DNA of 6,587 nucleotides from Lawsonibacter sp. (lineage in GTDB: Bacteria; Bacillota; Clostridia; Oscillospirales; Oscillospiraceae): NCBI GenBank assembly GCA_020025455.1, contig JAHHSC010000073.1, positions 1 through 6,587 of the forward strand. Direction: 5' to 3'. Below are positions 4,840-6,587 of this stretch, in pieces. Every line of letters starts with the position of its first letter. Within the stretch, counting starts at the first letter, position 1. The translations under genes and the position numbers were made by a program. The notes under the pieces are model-generated. The model was not told the DNA's origin. It saw nothing but the letters and a program-made list of their open reading frames with translations, and did no database searches.

Positions 4840-5211
4840 TCACAGATCCTGGGCGGGGATATCCCGCACGTCCCGCTGCTGTAAGCTGCTTTCCCCTGCG
4901 TCCAAGGGGATGAGGCGCATATCCTGAATCGTCTCCACGCCGGGGAAAATCTGCACACCCTCCACCTGGAGCATGGCGAAGCCCGCCCGCTCGGCCCAGA
5001 CAGAGCACAGGCTGAAGGGAGGGTGCGCTCCCGGAGCGGGGGTTGGAATGGAGATGGGTTCGACTAGGCCGCTGGAGTCCGTGACCTGGAGCGAGAGAAG
5101 CTCCTGACGGCCCGTTTCCTCTTTCTGTGTGACAACCACAGTAGCCCCCTCCACGGGCAGCTCTGCCTGGGAAGTGAACACGCGTACAGACAGGGTTCCT
5201 ACGTTTGACAT
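4840..5211 (-). CDS. Stand-alone SleC pro-region-like beta-sandwich protein
   Basis: A 123-residue soluble protein without signal peptide, first gene of the SleC-like operon. It starts GTLSVRVFTSQAELPVEGATV and continues with VTDSSGLVEPISIP (43-56), AERAGFAMLQVEGVQIFPG (73-91) and an ILE-rich strand before the tail. This is the pattern of a carboxypeptidase-regulatory-like (Ig/transthyretin-like) sandwich and, as I recall it, of the N-terminal pro-region of clostridial SleC ('VQNA.V.V...TDE.G.....V..LPG'). In known SleC proteins this region keeps the enzyme inactive until Csp proteases remove it; here it is a separate polypeptide, so it may act in trans as an inhibitor, chaperone or spore-targeting partner. 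AAGGAGGT lies 7 bases before the ATG. The stop codon is followed 8 bases later by the catalytic gene, in another frame and with its own ribosome site, arguing for a true gene break and not a sequencing error. Confidence 0.75.
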   Translation of the reverse strand: MSNVGTLSVRVFTSQAELPVEGATVVVTQKEETGRQELLSLQVTDSSGLVEPISIPTPAPGAHPPFSLCSVWAERAGFAMLQVEGVQIFPGVETIQDMRLIPLDAGESSLQQRDVRDIPAQDL

Positions 5212-5231
5212 GGCAGTACCTCCTTTTTTCC

Positions 5232-5260
5232 CATGCTATGCACCGGAAAAGAAAGGGGTG
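5232..5260 (-). promoter_or_regulatory. Candidate sigma-K-type promoter of the SleC-like operon
   Basis: On the minus strand CACC (5260-5257), a 16-base spacer and CATAGCATG (5240-5232), preceded by G, resemble the mother-cell sigma-K consensus mACm-N16-gCATAnnnTA with only the last base off. No sigma-A-like pair is visible between the gpsA terminator and the start codon. The transcript would start near 5225, almost at the ribosome site (5223-5219), giving a very short leader. Short elements like this occur by chance, so the call is moderate. Confidence 0.4.
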
Positions 5261-5298
5261 AAAAAGCCGCTGCGGACAAACCAGTCCACAGCGGCTTT
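5261..5298 (-). terminator. Terminator of the plsY-gpsA unit
   Basis: Read on the minus strand, AAAGCCGCTGTGGAC (5298-5284) pairs with GTCCGCAGCGGCTTT (5277-5263), 15 pairs including one U-G, around a 6-base loop, ending in five T residues (5265-5261). It starts 17 bases past the gpsA stop and separates the lipid genes from the SleC-like operon, which therefore needs its own promoter. Confidence 0.9.
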
Positions 5299-5314
5299 AC
5301 CTGTATGTACAAAG

Positions 5315-6319
5315 TTAGACCCAACTCTCGTCCCGCTCGGAGCGGCGCTCACGGCTCATCAGGATCGGGACCACGGTGCGGATATCAAGCCCCTCGTAGA
5401 GAACTCCGTAGGCGGCCTCGGTGATGGGCATTTCCACCCCCACCTTCTGAGCCAGCGTGCGGGCGTTGGCGGCGGCGTAGTAGCCTTCCACCACAGCGCC
5501 CACCTCACGGATGGCCTCCTCCACCGGCTTGCCCTCACCGATGAGAATCCCGCAGCGGCGGTTGCGGGAGTGCATGGAGGTGCAGGTGACAATCAGATCG
5601 CCCACACCCGCCAGGCCGGCGAAGGTGTCCTTCCGGCCGCCCAGAGCCACGCCCAGGCGGGCCATCTCCGCCAGACCGCGGGTCATGAGAAGGGCCTTGG
5701 TGTTGTCGCCCAGGCCCATGCCGTCGGTGCATCCGGCGCACAGGGCGATGACGTTCTTGAGGGCGGCGCACAGCTCGGTGCCCACGCGGTCATCGCTGGT
5801 GTACACGCGGAAGCGCTTGTTCATAAAGACGTGCTGGACCAGCTCGGCCACAGCCAGATCGTCGGCCGCAGCGACCAGACCCGTTGGGATATGGCGGCAC
5901 ACCTCCTCGGCGTGGGAGGGGCCGGACAGCACCACCACGGGGCAGTTCTTCGCGCCGACTTCGGCCTCGATGACCTGGCTTAGACGCAGAGAGGAGCCGC
6001 GTTCAATGCCCTTAGATACGGACACAATGACGGTGCCGGGGTCCAGCAGAGGGGCGATTTTGGCGGCGGTCTCACGCACGGCGAAGGAGGGAACGGCCGA
6101 TACCACCATGCCGCAGCCCGCTACACAGGTGAGATCGGTGGTAAACTGCATGTTCTGGGGCAGCAGGACACCGGGCAGCGTTTTGCACTGGTGGGTCTCA
6201 CGGAGGGTCTGGGTGGTGCCCTCGTTGTGGGACCAGAGGGTGACGTCGTTTCCGTTTTCCTGCAGCAGCAGCGCCAAGGCGGTGCCCCAGGCGCCGCTGC
6301 CCAGAACAGTGATTTTCAT
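5315..6319 (-). CDS. gpsA: NAD(P)+-dependent glycerol-3-phosphate dehydrogenase
   Basis: A 334-residue cytosolic enzyme of normal family length that reduces dihydroxyacetone phosphate to sn-glycerol-3-phosphate, the backbone for membrane phospholipids. The N-terminal Rossmann fold opens ITVLGSGAWGTALA (3-16), with the GxGxxG nucleotide-binding loop. SKGIE (102-106) and LSGPSHAEEV (131-140) are family signatures. The catalytic lysine is K188 in ALKNV, followed by DGMGLGDNTKALLMTRG (199-215), AGVGDL (237-242) with D241, and SRNRRCG (251-257) that contacts substrate phosphate. AGGAGGT lies 7 bases before ATG 6319. plsY ends 31 bases upstream on the same strand, so the two are almost certainly cotranscribed: GpsA makes the substrate that PlsY acylates. 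A strong terminator follows. The C-terminus (RSERDESWV) is charged and variable. Confidence 0.97.
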   Translation of the reverse strand: MKITVLGSGAWGTALALLLQENGNDVTLWSHNEGTTQTLRETHQCKTLPGVLLPQNMQFTTDLTCVAGCGMVVSAVPSFAVRETAAKIAPLLDPGTVIVSVSKGIERGSSLRLSQVIEAEVGAKNCPVVVLSGPSHAEEVCRHIPTGLVAAADDLAVAELVQHVFMNKRFRVYTSDDRVGTELCAALKNVIALCAGCTDGMGLGDNTKALLMTRGLAEMARLGVALGGRKDTFAGLAGVGDLIVTCTSMHSRNRRCGILIGEGKPVEEAIREVGAVVEGYYAAANARTLAQKVGVEMPITEAAYGVLYEGLDIRTVVPILMSRERRSERDESWV

Positions 6320-6350
6320 AAGGTTACCTCCTGATTGTAGAACGGGACGG

Positions 6351-6587
6351 TTATGGTTTCTTGTGCAGGGAGAATTTGTTCTCGGTTCCGGTGAGCAGCC
6401 GGTGGATGTTGCTCCGGTGCATATAGAGGATCAGGGCGCCGATAATGATAGACAGCGCCAGAATGATAGGCTCGTGGCTCACAAAAAACCAGGTGCCAAC
6501 GGGGAAGGTGGCGCCGGCCCAGCAGGAGCCAAGGGACACATATTTGGTCAGGACGGCCAGCACCAGGAAGCCGCCCCAAACCAGCAG
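6351..6587 (-). CDS. plsY: Glycerol-3-phosphate acyltransferase PlsY, C-terminal part (5' end outside window)
   Basis: The last 78 codons of a frame open to the right edge. PlsY is a membrane enzyme that transfers acyl from acyl-phosphate to glycerol-3-phosphate, giving lysophosphatidate. The fragment shows the conserved TKYVSLGS segment, two hydrophobic stretches (one around VGTWFFV, one at IILALSIIIGALILYM), and the terminal RSNIHRLLTGTENK motif, where N-I-x-R-L-x-x-G-T-E is typical of the family C-terminus. A full protein is about 200 residues, so a bit over one third is present. The apparent internal starts (for example the GTG at 6563) are artefacts of the window edge. It lies directly upstream of gpsA, a common Firmicutes arrangement that supports both calls. 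Confidence 0.92.
   Translation of the reverse strand: MLVWGGFLVLAVLTKYVSLGSCWAGATFPVGTWFFVSHEPIILALSIIIGALILYMHRSNIHRLLTGTENKFSLHKKP

Noticed and set aside
4831..4845. Sequencing frameshift as the cause of the split between the 123-residue and 397-residue proteins
   Set aside because: A ribosome site (GAGGTGA) and ATG are correctly placed at the break, and the split falls at a natural domain boundary. It is not fully excluded without reads or relatives.
1..6587. CRISPR arrays, insertion sequences, tRNA or rRNA genes
   Set aside because: No regularly spaced repeats, transposase frames with terminal repeats, or recognisable structural RNA genes were seen on either strand.

Overview
This window looks like chromosomal DNA from a spore-forming, fairly GC-rich member of the Clostridia, most likely the Oscillospiraceae / Flavonifractor-Oscillibacter type. 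The reasons are strong GGAGG ribosome sites at almost every gene, Gram-positive plsY-gpsA order, and a SleC-like spore-cortex lysis cluster. The taxonomic call is inference; no rRNA or other marker is present.

Layout, left to right. (1) 1-53: the first codons of a minus-strand gene leaving the left edge, with a good sigma-A-type promoter (118-147) and an A/T-rich inverted repeat behind it. (2) 181-1252: a minus-strand ureohydrolase (agmatinase/arginase superfamily) with two hairpins downstream and a hairpin-containing 5' leader. (3) 1253-1654: a divergent intergenic region holding the ureohydrolase promoter and, facing right, a consensus promoter followed at once by what I read as a fluoride (crcB-type) riboswitch and its mutually exclusive terminator. 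(4) 1655-2860: an NHA-type (CPA2) cation:proton antiporter controlled by that switch. (5) 3032-3064: a bidirectional terminator between convergent units. (6) 3069-5211: a compact three-gene minus-strand operon that resembles the spore cortex-lytic enzyme SleC cut into pieces. A 123-residue pro-region-like beta-sandwich protein comes first, then a 397-residue SpoIID-type catalytic protein with two peptidoglycan-binding domains, then a 190-residue protein made only of peptidoglycan-binding domains. A candidate sigma-K promoter precedes it. (7) 5261-6587: the gpsA terminator, gpsA, and the 3' end of plsY, the phospholipid-precursor pair.

How the parts work together. plsY and gpsA make and acylate glycerol-3-phosphate for membrane lipid. 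The SleC-like operon probably acts in spores, degrading cortex peptidoglycan at germination. The antiporter is probably induced by fluoride through transcription antitermination. The ureohydrolase stands alone and its substrate cannot be fixed from sequence.

The two most interesting items are the split SleC architecture, with the propeptide-like domain encoded as a separate polypeptide, and the fluoride-switch/antiporter pair with an unusual extra segment in the aptamer. All family assignments are from recognised motifs and recalled family sequences; no database search was run.
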